Assembly: GCA_963823245.1 (NCBI GenBank)
Contig: CAWGKQ010000012.1
Coordinates: 124,001 to 188,000, forward strand
Direction of reading: 5' to 3'
Length of the DNA stretch: 64,000 nt
Source of the DNA: JAWVFM01 sp963823245
GTDB taxonomy: Bacteria; Actinomycetota; Thermoleophilia; Solirubrobacterales; 70-9
Part shown: piece after piece, positions 51,320 through 61,400 of the stretch
Position numbering within the stretch: the stretch's first letter is position 1
Layout: each line of letters opens with the position of its first letter
Made by a program: the position numbers and the translations under genes
The notes under the pieces: generated by a model
Databases searched by the model: none
Seen by the model: the letters and a program-made list of their open reading frames with translations, nothing else
Told to the model about the DNA's origin: nothing

Positions 51320-52182
51320 TGGCCGCCGACCCACTCCCCATCGCCGGCCGCGTCATCGCGATCACGGGCGGCGCCCGCGGAATCGGGAAGGCGACCGCCA
51401 GGGCGCTCGCCGCCCGCGGCGCGCGAATCGCCATCGGCGATCTCGACGCGGACCTAGCGGCCGAGACCGCGGCCGCGCTCGGCGGCGGGACGATAGCGAC
51501 GCACCTCGACGTGACCGATCGCACCTCGTTCGAGGGGTTCGTCGACGAGGCCGAGCGCGAGCTCGGCCCCCTCGACGTGCTCATCAACAACGCCGGAATC
51601 ATGCCGGTCGGGCCGTTCCTCGACGAGCGCGACGACACCGCGATCCGCCAGATGGACATCAACGTCCACGGCGTCATCTACGGGATGAAGATCGCGCTGC
51701 CCGGAATGCTCGAGCGCGGCCGCGGGCACATCGTGAACCTCGCGTCGGTGGCCGGCAAGGGCGGGTTCCCGGGCGTCGCGACCTACTGCGCCACGAAGCA
51801 CGCCGTCGTCGGTGTCACCGAGGCGGTGCGCGCCGAGCTCGACGAGACGCCGATCGAGTTCTCGATCGTCATGCCCTCGTTCGTCAACACCGAGCTCATC
51901 TCCGGGGCCGAGACACCCCGCGGCGTCCACGTCGCGGAGCCGGAGGAGGTCGCTGCGGAGATCGTCGACGCCCTCGAGCGCCCGCGGGTGGACGTCTTCG
52001 TGCCGCGGGCGGTCGGACGGATCAACAAGGCCATGACCGTGCTCCCGCGCCCGGCGCGGGAGGCGGTGGGGCGCTTCCTGAAGGCCGACCGCGTGCTGGT
52101 CAACATCGACTGGGATCGCCGCCGCGCCTACGAGAAGCGCGTGGCCGGCGAGGACGTCGCGGCCGAGAAGGCGAAGCAGTAA
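51319..52182 (+). CDS. Short-chain dehydrogenase/reductase (287 aa)
   Basis: Classical SDR with VIAITGGARGIGKATARAL, INNAGIMPVGPF, the catalytic Ser in IVNLASVAGKGG and YCATKHAVVGV. The C-terminal 60 residues (RINKAMTVLPRPAREAVGRFL) form an amphipathic extension seen in actinobacterial SDRs of fatty or steroid metabolism. Coupled by a one-base overlap to the thiolase-like gene; likely acts on an acyl or hydroxy-acyl substrate in the same pathway. Confidence 0.9.
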   Translation: MAADPLPIAGRVIAITGGARGIGKATARALAARGARIAIGDLDADLAAETAAALGGGTIATHLDVTDRTSFEGFVDEAERELGPLDVLINNAGIMPVGPFLDERDDTAIRQMDINVHGVIYGMKIALPGMLERGRGHIVNLASVAGKGGFPGVATYCATKHAVVGVTEAVRAELDETPIEFSIVMPSFVNTELISGAETPRGVHVAEPEEVAAEIVDALERPRVDVFVPRAVGRINKAMTVLPRPAREAVGRFLKADRVLVNIDWDRRRAYEKRVAGEDVAAEKAKQ

Positions 52183-52236
52183 CTCCGCGAACGTCCCGCG
52201 CGGGGGGCTATGGGCGGTAGCGAGGGACGTTCGGCG

Positions 52237-53712
52237 ATGGAGACGAGGCTCTGGATCGCTGGGGAGCGGGTCGCCGGCGATGGGGCGCCGCCTCGCTGTC
52301 GAGAACCCGTTCACCGAAGAGGTGATCGCGACCGTCGGGGCCGCGGGCGACGAGCAGCTCGACGCCGCCGTGGCGTCGGCGCGCGAGGCGGCCACGGGAT
52401 GGGAGCGCACGCCGGCCGGCGAGCGAGGCGAGATGCTGCACGAGATCGCGAAGCGGCTTCGCGAAAGCACCGACGAGCTCGCCGCTCTGATGACGGCCGA
52501 GGGCGGCAAGCCGCTGGTCGAGAACCGCGACGAGGTCGGCTGGACCGCCGCCGCCTTCGACTACTACGCCGAGATCGGCCGCGACTCCGCCGGCCGCGTG
52601 ATCCCGCCGATCGAGTCGACGCAGCTCGCCCTCGTGGTCAAGGAGCCGGTGGGGGTGGTCGCGTGCATCGTGCCCTGGAACTACCCGCTCCTGCTCCTCG
52701 CCTGGAAGCTGGCGCCCGCGCTTGCGGCCGGCAACCCCTGCGTGTGCAAGCCGTCGGAGCTGACCCCGCTCTCGACGCTTGCGCTCGCGGACTGCCTCGA
52801 CCATCTGCCGGCCGGCGTCGTCTCCCTGCTCGCCGGCGCCGGAGACGTCGGGGCCGCGCTGGTCGCCGACGAGCGCGTCGACTGCGTCGCCTTCACCGGC
52901 TCGGTGGAGACCGGGAAGCGCATCGCGGCGGCATGCGCCGAGCGCATCGCGCGGATCAACCTCGAGATGGGCGGCAAGGACCCCTTCATCGTCTGCGCGG
53001 ACGTGGCCGAGCGAATAGGGGTTGCGGCGAGGGGCGGCGTCTGGGCCGCGTTCCTCAACGCCGGGCAGGTCTGCACATCGGCCGAGCGCTTCTACGTGGC
53101 CCGCGAGGTGTACGACGACTACCTCGAGGCCTTCGCGGAAACGACCCGCGGCGCTCGTCGTCGGCGATCCGACCGACCCGGCCACGGACGTGGGCCCCAT
53201 GGTCTCGGCGGCGCAGCGCGACAAGGTTGTGAAGCAGGTGGAGGACGCGGTCGCGGCGGGGGCGCGTATCGTCACCGGGGGCGGCGAGGGAGGGCACGAC
53301 CGAGGCCATTTCTTCGCGCCGGCCGTTGTGACGGGCGCCGACGCCGAGACCGCATTGCTCAGCGAGGAGACGTTCGGCCCCGTGGCCCCGCTCGTCCCCG
53401 TCGACCGACCTCGACGAGGCCATCACGCTCGCCAACTCCACGCGCTTCGGCCTCGGCGCCAACGTCTACACGGCCGACCTCGCGACGATGGTCCGCTGCA
53501 TGCGCGAGATCAGGGCCGGGACGGTCTGGTTCAACGACCCGCTCACCGACAACGACGCCGGGCCCTTCGGCGGCTTCAAGCAGTCGGGCCTCGGCCGCGA
53601 GCTCGGCCGCGAAGGACTCGAGGCCTTCCAGGAGACCAAGCACGTGCACATCGAGACGGAGATCGCGCCGAAGGAGTGGTGGTACCCGTACTCGGAGTAC
53701 TCGGGGAGCTAG
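52237..53712 (+). CDS. Aldehyde dehydrogenase family protein (frameshifted)
   Basis: Third member of the putative operon, 54 bp after the SDR. METRLWIAGERVAGDGAP start, GVVACIVPWNYPLLLLAWKLAPA, VAFTGSVETGKRI, the Glu in NLEMGGKDPF and the catalytic Cys in NAGQVCTSAERFY, ending NDPLTDNDAGPFGGFKQSGLGRELG. Three +1 indels (52291, 53150 and 53405) interrupt it; corrected length about 490 aa. The family includes betaine-aldehyde and fatty-aldehyde enzymes; substrate cannot be fixed from sequence. Confidence 0.9.
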
Positions 53713-53780
53713 CGCGCGACAGGCCCGCCCCTTGCGAGCGCGGTCCCGCCAGGCCACAACGAACCGTTTTCGCGGCTCGG

Positions 53781-55229
53781 CTAGGCCTCCTCCGGCGGCA
53801 CCCAGCCGCCGAGGGCGCGCTCCAGCTCCATCGCCACGGCGATCGAGACGTGGTCGTTGCCGCGAGCGGCGGCCACCTGCACTCCCACCGGCAGGCGCTT
53901 GCGGCCCAGGCCGAGCGGGACCTGCGTCGCGGGCATCCCGAGGAGGTTGAAGAGCGCCGTCGGCGCCAGGAGCCAGGGGCGGCCGACGGTCCAGCCGTGG
54001 CGGGGAGCGACCCGGGGGTGCGGCGGGTGGAGGAGGACTCCATCGCCGATCGTGGCCTCGATCTCCGATTCGAGCGATTGCGCCGGCGGCGCGCGCCTTG
54101 CGGATCCGGCGCTCGGGCGTGTGCTTGCCCGCTCGCTCCGAGGCCAGCGTCAGGAGCGTCGCGGGCGTGTGCGGGTTGTCGCGACGGAAGGCGCTGCGCC
54201 ATGTGACCGCGTCGCCGCCCTCGGCCACGATCAACTCAGCGAGCGAGACGCCAGCGCCCTCCTGGACCGCGGCGAGGAAGAGCTCCACAGCTCGGCGGAT
54301 CGAGCGCATGTTCTCGCGACGAAGGTTGGCGCCCGTGGCGGCGAGGGCGCCCGCGGCTCGCTCGCGCGCCTCGCGCAGCTCACGGCTGACCGGGAGGTAG
54401 CTCGCCCCCTCGCTGATCACGACGTCGAGGCCCTCGATCTCGACCTCGCCCGGGTCGCCCAGCTCGACATCGCCGGTGACGAAGCGATCGGCGCCATCGG
54501 GGCCGGCGATCAGGCGCGAGCACCGGCGCGAGGTCCTCGGCGCGCCTGGCGATCGGGCCGAGCACCGACATCCGCATCGCCTCACCGTCGGACGTCGGGA
54601 AGTGGCCCGTGAACGGCACGAGGCCGCGGGAGGGCTTGTGGCCGAAGACGCCGTTGAAGAACGCTGGCAGGCGGATCGATCCCGCGAAGTCGGTTCCGAG
54701 CCCGATCGGCGACCCGCCGCAGCCCACGGCCGCACCCTCGCCTCCAGACGAGCCACCGGCGGTGCGGCGACGGTCGTAGGCATTGACCGTGCGGCCGTAG
54801 ACGCGGTTGTCGGACTCGATCCACATCGTCAGCTCGGAGAGGTTGGTCAGGCCGAGGAGGATCGGCCCGGCGTCAAGCATGCGCTGGGCGGCCGTGGCGG
54901 TCTCCTCGGCGTGACGGCCGGCGCGGCTCTCGAGCCCCGCTGAGTTCGGCAGGCCGGCTACGGCGATCGATTCCTTGATCGTCAACGGAACGCCGAGGAG
55001 AGCCGGCAGGTCCTCGCCCCCGGCGGCGACCCGCTCGTCGGCGACGTCGGCCTCGGCGAGCGCTTCGTCGTAGCGCTCGACGACGACGGCGTTCACGTCG
55101 GCGCGCATCAGGGTCTCGATGTGCCGCTCGACCACCTCACGCGAGGTGACCTCGCCCTCGCGGATCAGGCGGGCGAGGTCGGTCGCCGATCGGCGCGGTG
55201 AGGTCGCGGGGCGGGGCGGCGACGGTCAT
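53781..55229 (-). CDS. Amidase-signature family hydrolase (frameshifted)
   Basis: Amidase with Ser-Ser-Lys triad: Lys in LGVPLTIKESIAVAG, the Gly/Ser-rich TAGGSSGGEGAAVGCGG and the nucleophilic Ser in GTDFAGSIRLPAFFNG. GVFGHKPSRGLVPFTGHFP follows, and the C-terminus LGLGRKRLPVGVQVAAARGND completes the fold. The start is ATG 55229 (MTVAAPPRDL). Three +1 indels near 55185, 54518 and 54085 break the frame; corrected length about 481 aa. Members hydrolyse amides or act as aminoacyl-amidases. It is divergent from the FAD oxidoreductase, only 27 bp away. Confidence 0.87.
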
Positions 55230-55256
55230 TTCGCGGCCGAGTGTACGTTCCTCACC

Positions 55257-56817
55257 GTGAGCGATGTTGCAGCCCGACTCGGCGAACTGGGGCTTCCAGA
55301 GCCGGTCGCGGAGCTGGCGCAGCGGGATTGGGACGCGATCGTCGTCGGCGCGGGCCATAACGGCCTCGTGGCGGCCGCGTACCTCGCCCGGGCTGGGCGT
55401 CGGGTGCTCGTGCTCGAGCGGCGCGAGCGCGTCGGCGGCGCGTGCACGCTCGAGCGACCGTTTTCGGATCCCGCCTACGAGGCCAGCCCCTGCGCATACC
55501 TCGTCGGCCTGCTCGATCCCGTGGTGATCGAGGAGCTCGGCCTTCGCCGCCGTGGGCTGCGGACCCGCATCGCCGACCCTGAGCTCTTCATCCCGTTCAG
55601 CGACGGCACGGCCTTCGTCCAGTGGCTCGATCCACGGCGCACCGAGGCGGCGTTGAGCGAAGCCGGTTTCGCCGAGGCCGACATCCGCGGCCTCGCCGCC
55701 TACAACGAGCGCTTCGATCGCATCCGACGGCTCCTCCGCGAGGGGCCGCGCGACACCTGGGTCGGTGACGCGCCCTCGCGAGCCGAGATCGAGGAGCTCC
55801 TCGGCGGCGAGGGGTACCTGACCGATGTCGTCTTCGAAGCCTCGATCGCAGACGTGCTCGACGAGCACTTCGCCGATTCGCGCATCAAGGACGCCCTGTG
55901 CCCGCAGGGCCTCATCGGGGCCCACGCGGGCCCGCGCACGGCCGGGACCGCAGCGATCCACCTCATGCACCACATGGGCGTCCTCGACGGCCATTCCGGG
56001 ATCTTGGGGGTACGTCGAGGGCGGCATGGGCCAGGTGAGCTTCGCAATTTGCGAGGCGGCGCTGGAGGCCGGGGCGACGGTCGCGTGTGGGGTCGAGGTC
56101 GGCGCGATCGATCCCGTGCACGGCGTGGAGCTCGAGGACGGGACGATCGTGCGCGCGCCCACGGTCGTCTGCAACGCCGACCCCAAGGTGGCGCTTCGCA
56201 TGCTGGGGCAGAGCGCCCCCGAGGACTACGCCGGCCGGCTTCGCAAGTGGAAGGTCCGCTCTCCGGTGATGAAGGTGAATGCCGCTCTGCGCAGCCTGCC
56301 GGCGTGGACCGCCGCCGGCGGTGAGACCTGGCCGGCCCTCGGCACGGTCGACGTGACCGACGGCCTCGACGCCTGCCAGAGGGCGTTCGAACGCTACGAG
56401 GACGGTGAGGCGGCCCTCGGCTACGCCGAGATCTACTGCCAAACGGCCGCCGACCCCTCGCCGGCGCCGCCGGGCGGCCATCTGATCAGCGCGTTCTGCC
56501 AGTACGCGCCATATGAGGCGGACGGGGATGCCGACGCCCTCTTCGCCATGATCGAGCGCCACGCCCCGGGCTTCGGCGACCTGGTCATCGAGCACGAGGT
56601 GCTGATGCCGGCCGACATCGAGAGCCGCATCGGCCTCACCGGCGGGAACATCTTCCAGGGCGAGTGCCTACCCGACCAGATGTGGGAGCGAAGGCTGAGC
56701 GCTCGCACCCCCGTCGACGGCCTCTACCTGTGCGGCGCGGCCACGCACCCGGGCGGGAGCGTCATCGGCCTCAACGGCCGCAACGCGGCCAGAGCCGTGC
56801 TCGCCGACGCCCGCTGA
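55257..56817 (+). CDS. Phytoene-desaturase-like FAD oxidoreductase (frameshifted)
   Basis: NAD(P)/FAD-dependent oxidoreductase of the CrtI/PYROXD2 group. WDAIVVGAGHNGLVAAAYLARAG is the FAD motif, followed by VLVLERRERVGGACTLE; C-terminal LCGAATHPGGSVIGLNGRNAARAVL is the usual second FAD contact. One extra G in the run at 56006-56010 breaks the frame; corrected length about 519 aa. A carotenoid role is possible, but no other carotenoid genes are near, and PYROXD2-like members act on other substrates. Starts at GTG 55257. Confidence 0.87.
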
Positions 56818-56821
56818 GGTC

Positions 56822-57925
56822 TCACAGCCGGTTCCGGTGACGAACCGCCGGTAGGCGTCCCACGCCGGCTTGCGGTGGTTCCGCTTGTCGATCAAGCCGG
56901 CGTGGTCGCACCACGGGCACGGTGCGTTGACGTTCCTCAGCGAGTCGCGCCAGTCGAACCAGGTCACGCTGCTCAGATGGAGGCGGTGACGCTCGCGCGA
57001 CAGCGCAGAGAAGAGGTTCGTCACCATCCGGGCCTGGCCGTGGCGGCCGAAGTTGTACTGGCTGGGGTGCCGCTTCCTCGATCCCCAGCCGATCTCGCTC
57101 ACCCAGAGGGGCGTGCCACCGTCGCCGTGCTCGCGCATCGTTCGCCGGACGCGCTTCAGCTGATTCACCACTCCATGAATCCCTTGGGCATATGGGTGGA
57201 AGGCCGCGACGTCAAAGAAGCTGCGGATGTGGGGCACTCGCGGCGGGATCAGCCTTACGGATGGCGTCGGCGGTGACCCGCACGAGCTTCCCGTAGAGCT
57301 CCACGTTCGGCTTCGGCCAGAAGGCGCCGGGGATGTTCGGCTCGTTCCAGACCTGCCAGGTCCTGATCGGCCGCGGGGTCGCGCCCGCATGGTCGTCCTC
57401 GTAGGCGCCGCTCCAGTAGGACCCGTTCGGTCCGTAGCGGTGGACCGCCGCCCCTACGAAGGCCTGCCAGTGAGCGACCTCCGCGGAGGCCTTCACGGGC
57501 GGGTACGCGGTTGCGTTACCACCGGGCGACGTGGCGGGGATCATCCTCGGGGCCTGCGGCACGTGGGAGGAGCCTCCGGGGACGCTCTCGGCCACGGCCC
57601 AGAGCGGTGCTCCAAAGAGAACGGGAACCGTCGTCACCCCCTGGCTTGCGAGGTTGCCGACCCAGCGGTCGAGCTTGCGCCAGCTATAGAGCGTCGGCGT
57701 CCCCTCCACGCCCCACCAGTCGAACGACAGCCGGGCCGTCCGGATGCCCCCGCGCGCCATGCGCGCGGCGTCGTAGGAATGCATCGGCGAGGAGAACAAC
57801 ACGTTCACGCTCGAGAACAAGCGGGAGGTCGGCGGTGCGGCCGAGCCCCCCGGCGCAAGCAACGCAAGCGACGCCACCGCCATCGCGAGCGCCACCGCCA
57901 CCACGACCCTCGTCCCCCGGATCAT
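56822..57925 (-). pseudogene. Damaged secreted glycoside hydrolase (clan GH-A type), copy 2
   Basis: ATG 57925 opens a signal peptide (RVVVAVALAMAVASLALLAPGGSA). The N-terminal half is complete (MARGGIRTARLSFDWWG, RYGPNGSYWSGAYEDDH, RTWQVWNEPNIPGAFWPKP). Near 57240 the frame shifts between ADAIRKADPAA and VPHIRSFFDVAAFHPYAQ, and roughly 25-30 residues present in copy 1 (the KIVLAGLGPG...FLRALYRL part) are missing. The nucleophile region LWVSEIGWGS and the end PCPWCDHAGLIDKRNHRKPAWDAYRRF follow. The natural stop after RRFVTGTG is also out of frame. It is a relative, not a recent copy, of the gene at 2.3-3.2 kb. Confidence 0.75.
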
Positions 57926-57959
57926 CGCCCAAAAAATGGTACCCGGCTCAGCGAGGCCC

Positions 57960-59039
57960 TCAGGCGGGCAGAGCGAGCCGCAACGCTTGCTGGCCTGCGG
58001 AGTCGGCCGGGTCCCCGGCCCCCTCGAGCGAGGCGAGCCGGACGCCGAGCAGCCGCACCGGGCGAGTCGGCCGGTTGGCGGCCAGCAGGGCACGCGCGAC
58101 CTCCGCGATCCGGTCGGGCTCGTCCGTCGCCGTAGGGAGCGTCCGGGCCCGCGTCGTCGTCGTGAAATCTCCGGTCCGGACCTTGATCCCTACCGTGCGC
58201 CCGCGGATTCCCTTCGCGCGCGCCCCCGCCGCGAGACGGCGCGCGTGATCGTCGAGCACGCGCTCGAGCTCGGCGACGTCGGTGACGTCGGTGTCGAATG
58301 TCGTCTCGACCGAGAGCGACTTCGCGGCGCGCTCGGTCGCCACCTCGCCGTCGTCGCGAAAGTGCGCGCGATCGTGCAGCGACCGCCCGCCGCGATCGCC
58401 GAATCCCGCCACGAGATCCTCCACCGAATGACGCTGGAGAGCTCCGATCGTCTCGATGCCCATCGCGCGGAGCCGCTCGGCCGTGCGCGGGCCGATCCCC
58501 GGGATCAGCCGCGGCGGGTGATCGGCGAAGCGCGCCGCAGCCTGCTCCCTTCTCAGGACTACGAAGCCGCGCGGCTTCTCGGCGTCGGAGGCGACCTTTG
58601 CAACGAGCTTCGAAGGGCCGATCCCCACCGAGGCGTCGAGGCCGAGCTCGGTGTCGATCCGCCGCACGAGCTCGCTCATGACGTCGATCGGCGTGTCGAT
58701 TTCCGTCAGGTCGATGTAGGCCTCGTCGAGCGAGACCTGCTCGACGGGGGCCTCCAGGTCGCCGATCAGGTCGATGAGCGCGCGCGAGCGCTCGCGGTAG
58801 TGCGGCATGTCCGGGACCAGATAGATGCCGTCCGGACAGAGGCGCCGGGCCCTCGACACCGGCATGGCGGAGCCGACGCCGAAGCGCCGCGCCTCATAGG
58901 AGGCGGTGGTGACGACCGCCCTTGGCCCGTTCCAGGCCACGATCAGCGGCTTCCCCCTGAGCTCGGGACGGCGCAGGAGCTCGAGGGCGACGTAAAAGGC
59001 GTCGATATCGAGGTGGGCGATGACCCTTCTCGTGGGCAT
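57960..59039 (-). CDS. dinB: DNA polymerase IV (Y-family)
   Basis: Error-prone translesion polymerase, 359 aa. The first catalytic Asp is in IAHLDIDAFYVALEL, the other acidic pair in QVSLDEAYIDLTE. The palm YEARRFGVGSAMPVSRARRLCP and the helix-hairpin-helix PPRLIPGIGPRTAERLRAMGI are present, followed by the little-finger domain (VSVETTFDTDVTDV). No obvious beta-clamp peptide is visible at the very C-terminus. The gene is intact and shows no frameshift, unlike much of the window. Upstream, in frame, lies the remnant of a glycoside hydrolase tail. Confidence 0.95.
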   Translation of the reverse strand: MPTRRVIAHLDIDAFYVALELLRRPELRGKPLIVAWNGPRAVVTTASYEARRFGVGSAMPVSRARRLCPDGIYLVPDMPHYRERSRALIDLIGDLEAPVEQVSLDEAYIDLTEIDTPIDVMSELVRRIDTELGLDASVGIGPSKLVAKVASDAEKPRGFVVLRREQAAARFADHPPRLIPGIGPRTAERLRAMGIETIGALQRHSVEDLVAGFGDRGGRSLHDRAHFRDDGEVATERAAKSLSVETTFDTDVTDVAELERVLDDHARRLAAGARAKGIRGRTVGIKVRTGDFTTTTRARTLPTATDEPDRIAEVARALLAANRPTRPVRLLGVRLASLEGAGDPADSAGQQALRLALPA

Positions 59040-59081
59040 GTCCCGATCGTAAGACCGGCCCCGGCGGCGTTCCTCAGCGCA

Positions 59082-59168
59082 CGGCGTCGCATACCCGCGC
59101 CAGGACGGCTTCGGCTTCCCGGTCTTGTAGATGAGGCCGGCGTGCTGGCACCAGGGGCCATCGTGGCC
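59082..59168 (-). pseudogene. Vestigial C-terminal fragment of a third glycoside hydrolase copy
   Basis: Between the polyphosphate kinase stop and the polymerase IV start, the minus strand reads GHDGPWCQHAGLIYKTGKP and then KPSWRGYA, which matches the end of the family (CPWCDHAGLIDKRNHRKPAW.AY in copy 2). A stop codon lies just upstream and no other part of the gene remains. It is in the same frame as dinB by chance. Confidence 0.75.
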
Positions 59169-59189
59169 CGGACCCTGTCACCTCATGGC

Positions 59190-61382
59190 TTAGAGGGACG
59201 CCGGGTCGGCGGAGGCGCGCGCCTGCGCCCGATCGATCAGCTCGCGCTGGACGGCGCGCGGGGGCTCGCTGGGCTCCCGGCGCGTCCAGCGGCCGTCCTG
59301 GCCGAGGTCCCAGGCGTTCGTGTTGTCGGCCAGGCTCCGGTTGAGCACGTCGATGAGCTCGTCGCGGCACTGCGGGTCGGTCACGGGCACCACGAGCTCG
59401 ACCCGGTTGTAGAGGTTGCGCGGCATGAGGTCGGCCGAGCCGATGTAGATGTGCGGCTCCTCGCCCGGCCGCTCGAACGAGTAGATGCGCGAGTGCTCGA
59501 GGTAGCGGCCGACCACCGAGACGACACCGATGTTCTCCGACACGTCGGCCACGCCCGGGCGGAGGGCGCAGATCCCACGGACGTTGAGCTCGACCGGCAC
59601 CCCGGCCCGCGAGGCCCGGTAGAGGGCGCGGATCGAGGGGGCGTCGAGCAGCGAGTTCATCTTCATCCTGATCCTCGCCGGGCGCTCGGGCGAGTGGGCG
59701 GCGATCGTCTTCTCGACCTCTTCGAGGATGCCACGCTGGAGGTTGAACGGCGCGATCAGCGCCTTGCGGTACCGGCGTGGGCGGGCGTAGCCGGTGAGGT
59801 AGTTGAACATCTCGGCGATGTCGGAGCCGAGCTCCGGGTCGCACGTGAAAAGGCCGACGTCGGTGTAGATCCTGGCCGTCTTCGGGTTGTAGTTGCCGGT
59901 TCCGATGTGCGCGTAATGGCGCACGCCGTCGCCCTCACGGCGGACGACGAGCATGCACTTGACGTGCGTCTTGAGCGCCGGAATGCCGTACACGACGTGC
60001 ACTCCCGCCTCCTCCAGCTTCTTCGCCCACTGGATGTTGGCGCGCTCGTCGAAGCGCGCCTTCAGCTCGACGAGGCACACGGCCTGCTTGCCGCGCTCGG
60101 CCGCCTCGATGAGGGACGGAACGAGCGGCGAGTCGGCGCTCGTCCGGTACACGGTCTGCTTGATGGCCAGCACGTCGGGGTCCGCCACCGCCTGCTCCAC
60201 AAAGCGCTCGACGGAGATCGCGAACGAGTCGTAGGGGTGATGAACCAGAACGTCGGCCTCACGCATCGCCGCGAAGACGTCGCCGGGCTGGGCCTCCTCG
60301 CCGCGGAGCCGCGGCTGAGTCACAGGGGCGAACGGGGGATAGCTGAGGTCACCGTAGCCGCTGATGCCCGCGATGTCCCAGAGGTCGGAGAGGTCGAGCG
60401 GGCTCGGCGCCGCGTACACCTGCCGCTCGGAGATCTTCAATGCCTCCACGAGCTGGCCCCGGATGCGCGGGCTCATGGCGCTCTCCACCTCGAGGCGGAC
60501 CACCTCGCCGAAGCGGCGGCGGCGAAGCTCCTCCTCGACCGCCTCGAGCAGGTCGTCGGCCTCGTCGGAGACGTCGTAGTCGGTGTCGCGCGTGACCCGG
60601 AACAGGGCGTGGTCGACGATCTCCATCCCCGGGAAGAGCGAGTCCAGGTTGGCGGCGATCACGTCCTCGAGGGCGACGAACGGCGCCCCCTCCCCCTCGA
60701 GCCGCACGAAACGGCCGAGAAGCTCCTTCGGGACCTTGACCCGCGCGAGCACCTCGGTCCCCTGGTCGGGGTCCCGAACGATCACCGCCAGGCTCAGCGA
60801 GAGGTTGGATATGTACGGAAACGGGCGGCCGAGCCCGATCACGAGCGGCGTCAGTGCGGGGAAGATTCGGGCCGCGTAGAGGCGCTCCATCTCGAGTCGC
60901 TCGTCCTCGGACGCGTCGGCCACCGAGATGAAGCGGATGCCGTGCTCGGCCAGCGACGGGACGAGCTCCCCCGAAAAGCAGCGCGCCATCCGGTCTCGCT
61001 GGGCCGCGACAACGTCGGCGATCGCATCGATCTGCTCGTCGGCCGAGAGCCCGTCGGCGCCGCGTGCATCGCGGCCGAGCTCGACCTGGTCGTGGAGGTT
61101 GGCGACCCGGACCATGAAGAACTCGTCCAGGTTCCCCTCCCAGATCGCACAGAACTTGATCCGCTCGAGCAGCGGCACCGAGGAGTCCTCCGCGAGCTGG
61201 AGCACGCGGTCGTTGAAGTCGAGCCACGAGAGCTCGCGGTTGTTGTAGAGGGAAGGGTCCTCGAGGTCGACGGAGGGCTCGCCGTCGTCGGCTCGCTCGG
61301 CAGCGGCCGGCGGCTGGGACGTGGCCGCGATGCTTCCCTGGGTCTCGATCTGGGTTGGCTCCAATCTCTCCTCGGGAGCCAT
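59190..61382 (-). CDS. ppk: Polyphosphate kinase 1
   Basis: Membrane-associated enzyme polymerising ATP gamma-phosphate into polyphosphate. After a variable acidic N-terminus, SLYNNRELSWLDFNDRVLQLAEDSSVPLLERIKF is the standard start. The catalytic His region is PALKTHVKCMLVVRREG, followed by YAHIGTGNYNPKTARIYTD. The C-terminal block (RIYSFERPGEEPHIYIGSADLMPRNL) completes the family. At 730 aa it has the usual length and is intact. It supports phosphate/energy storage and stress response. Confidence 0.96.
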   Translation of the reverse strand: MAPEERLEPTQIETQGSIAATSQPPAAAERADDGEPSVDLEDPSLYNNRELSWLDFNDRVLQLAEDSSVPLLERIKFCAIWEGNLDEFFMVRVANLHDQVELGRDARGADGLSADEQIDAIADVVAAQRDRMARCFSGELVPSLAEHGIRFISVADASEDERLEMERLYAARIFPALTPLVIGLGRPFPYISNLSLSLAVIVRDPDQGTEVLARVKVPKELLGRFVRLEGEGAPFVALEDVIAANLDSLFPGMEIVDHALFRVTRDTDYDVSDEADDLLEAVEEELRRRRFGEVVRLEVESAMSPRIRGQLVEALKISERQVYAAPSPLDLSDLWDIAGISGYGDLSYPPFAPVTQPRLRGEEAQPGDVFAAMREADVLVHHPYDSFAISVERFVEQAVADPDVLAIKQTVYRTSADSPLVPSLIEAAERGKQAVCLVELKARFDERANIQWAKKLEEAGVHVVYGIPALKTHVKCMLVVRREGDGVRHYAHIGTGNYNPKTARIYTDVGLFTCDPELGSDIAEMFNYLTGYARPRRYRKALIAPFNLQRGILEEVEKTIAAHSPERPARIRMKMNSLLDAPSIRALYRASRAGVPVELNVRGICALRPGVADVSENIGVVSVVGRYLEHSRIYSFERPGEEPHIYIGSADLMPRNLYNRVELVVPVTDPQCRDELIDVLNRSLADNTNAWDLGQDGRWTRREPSEPPRAVQRELIDRAQARASADPASL

Positions 61383-61400
61383 GCTAGAGCGCCGCGCGAC

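Noticed and set aside
54476..54943. A plus-strand open frame opposite the amidase.
   Set aside because: It runs antisense through the amidase Ser/Gly signature region, which is clearly coding on the minus strand.
22498..56010. Programmed +1 frameshifting as an explanation for the many +1 breaks.
   Set aside because: The sites share no common slippery sequence or stop-codon context, occur several times in one gene, and four are -1. Sequence error is the simpler reading; kept only as a point to check with reads.
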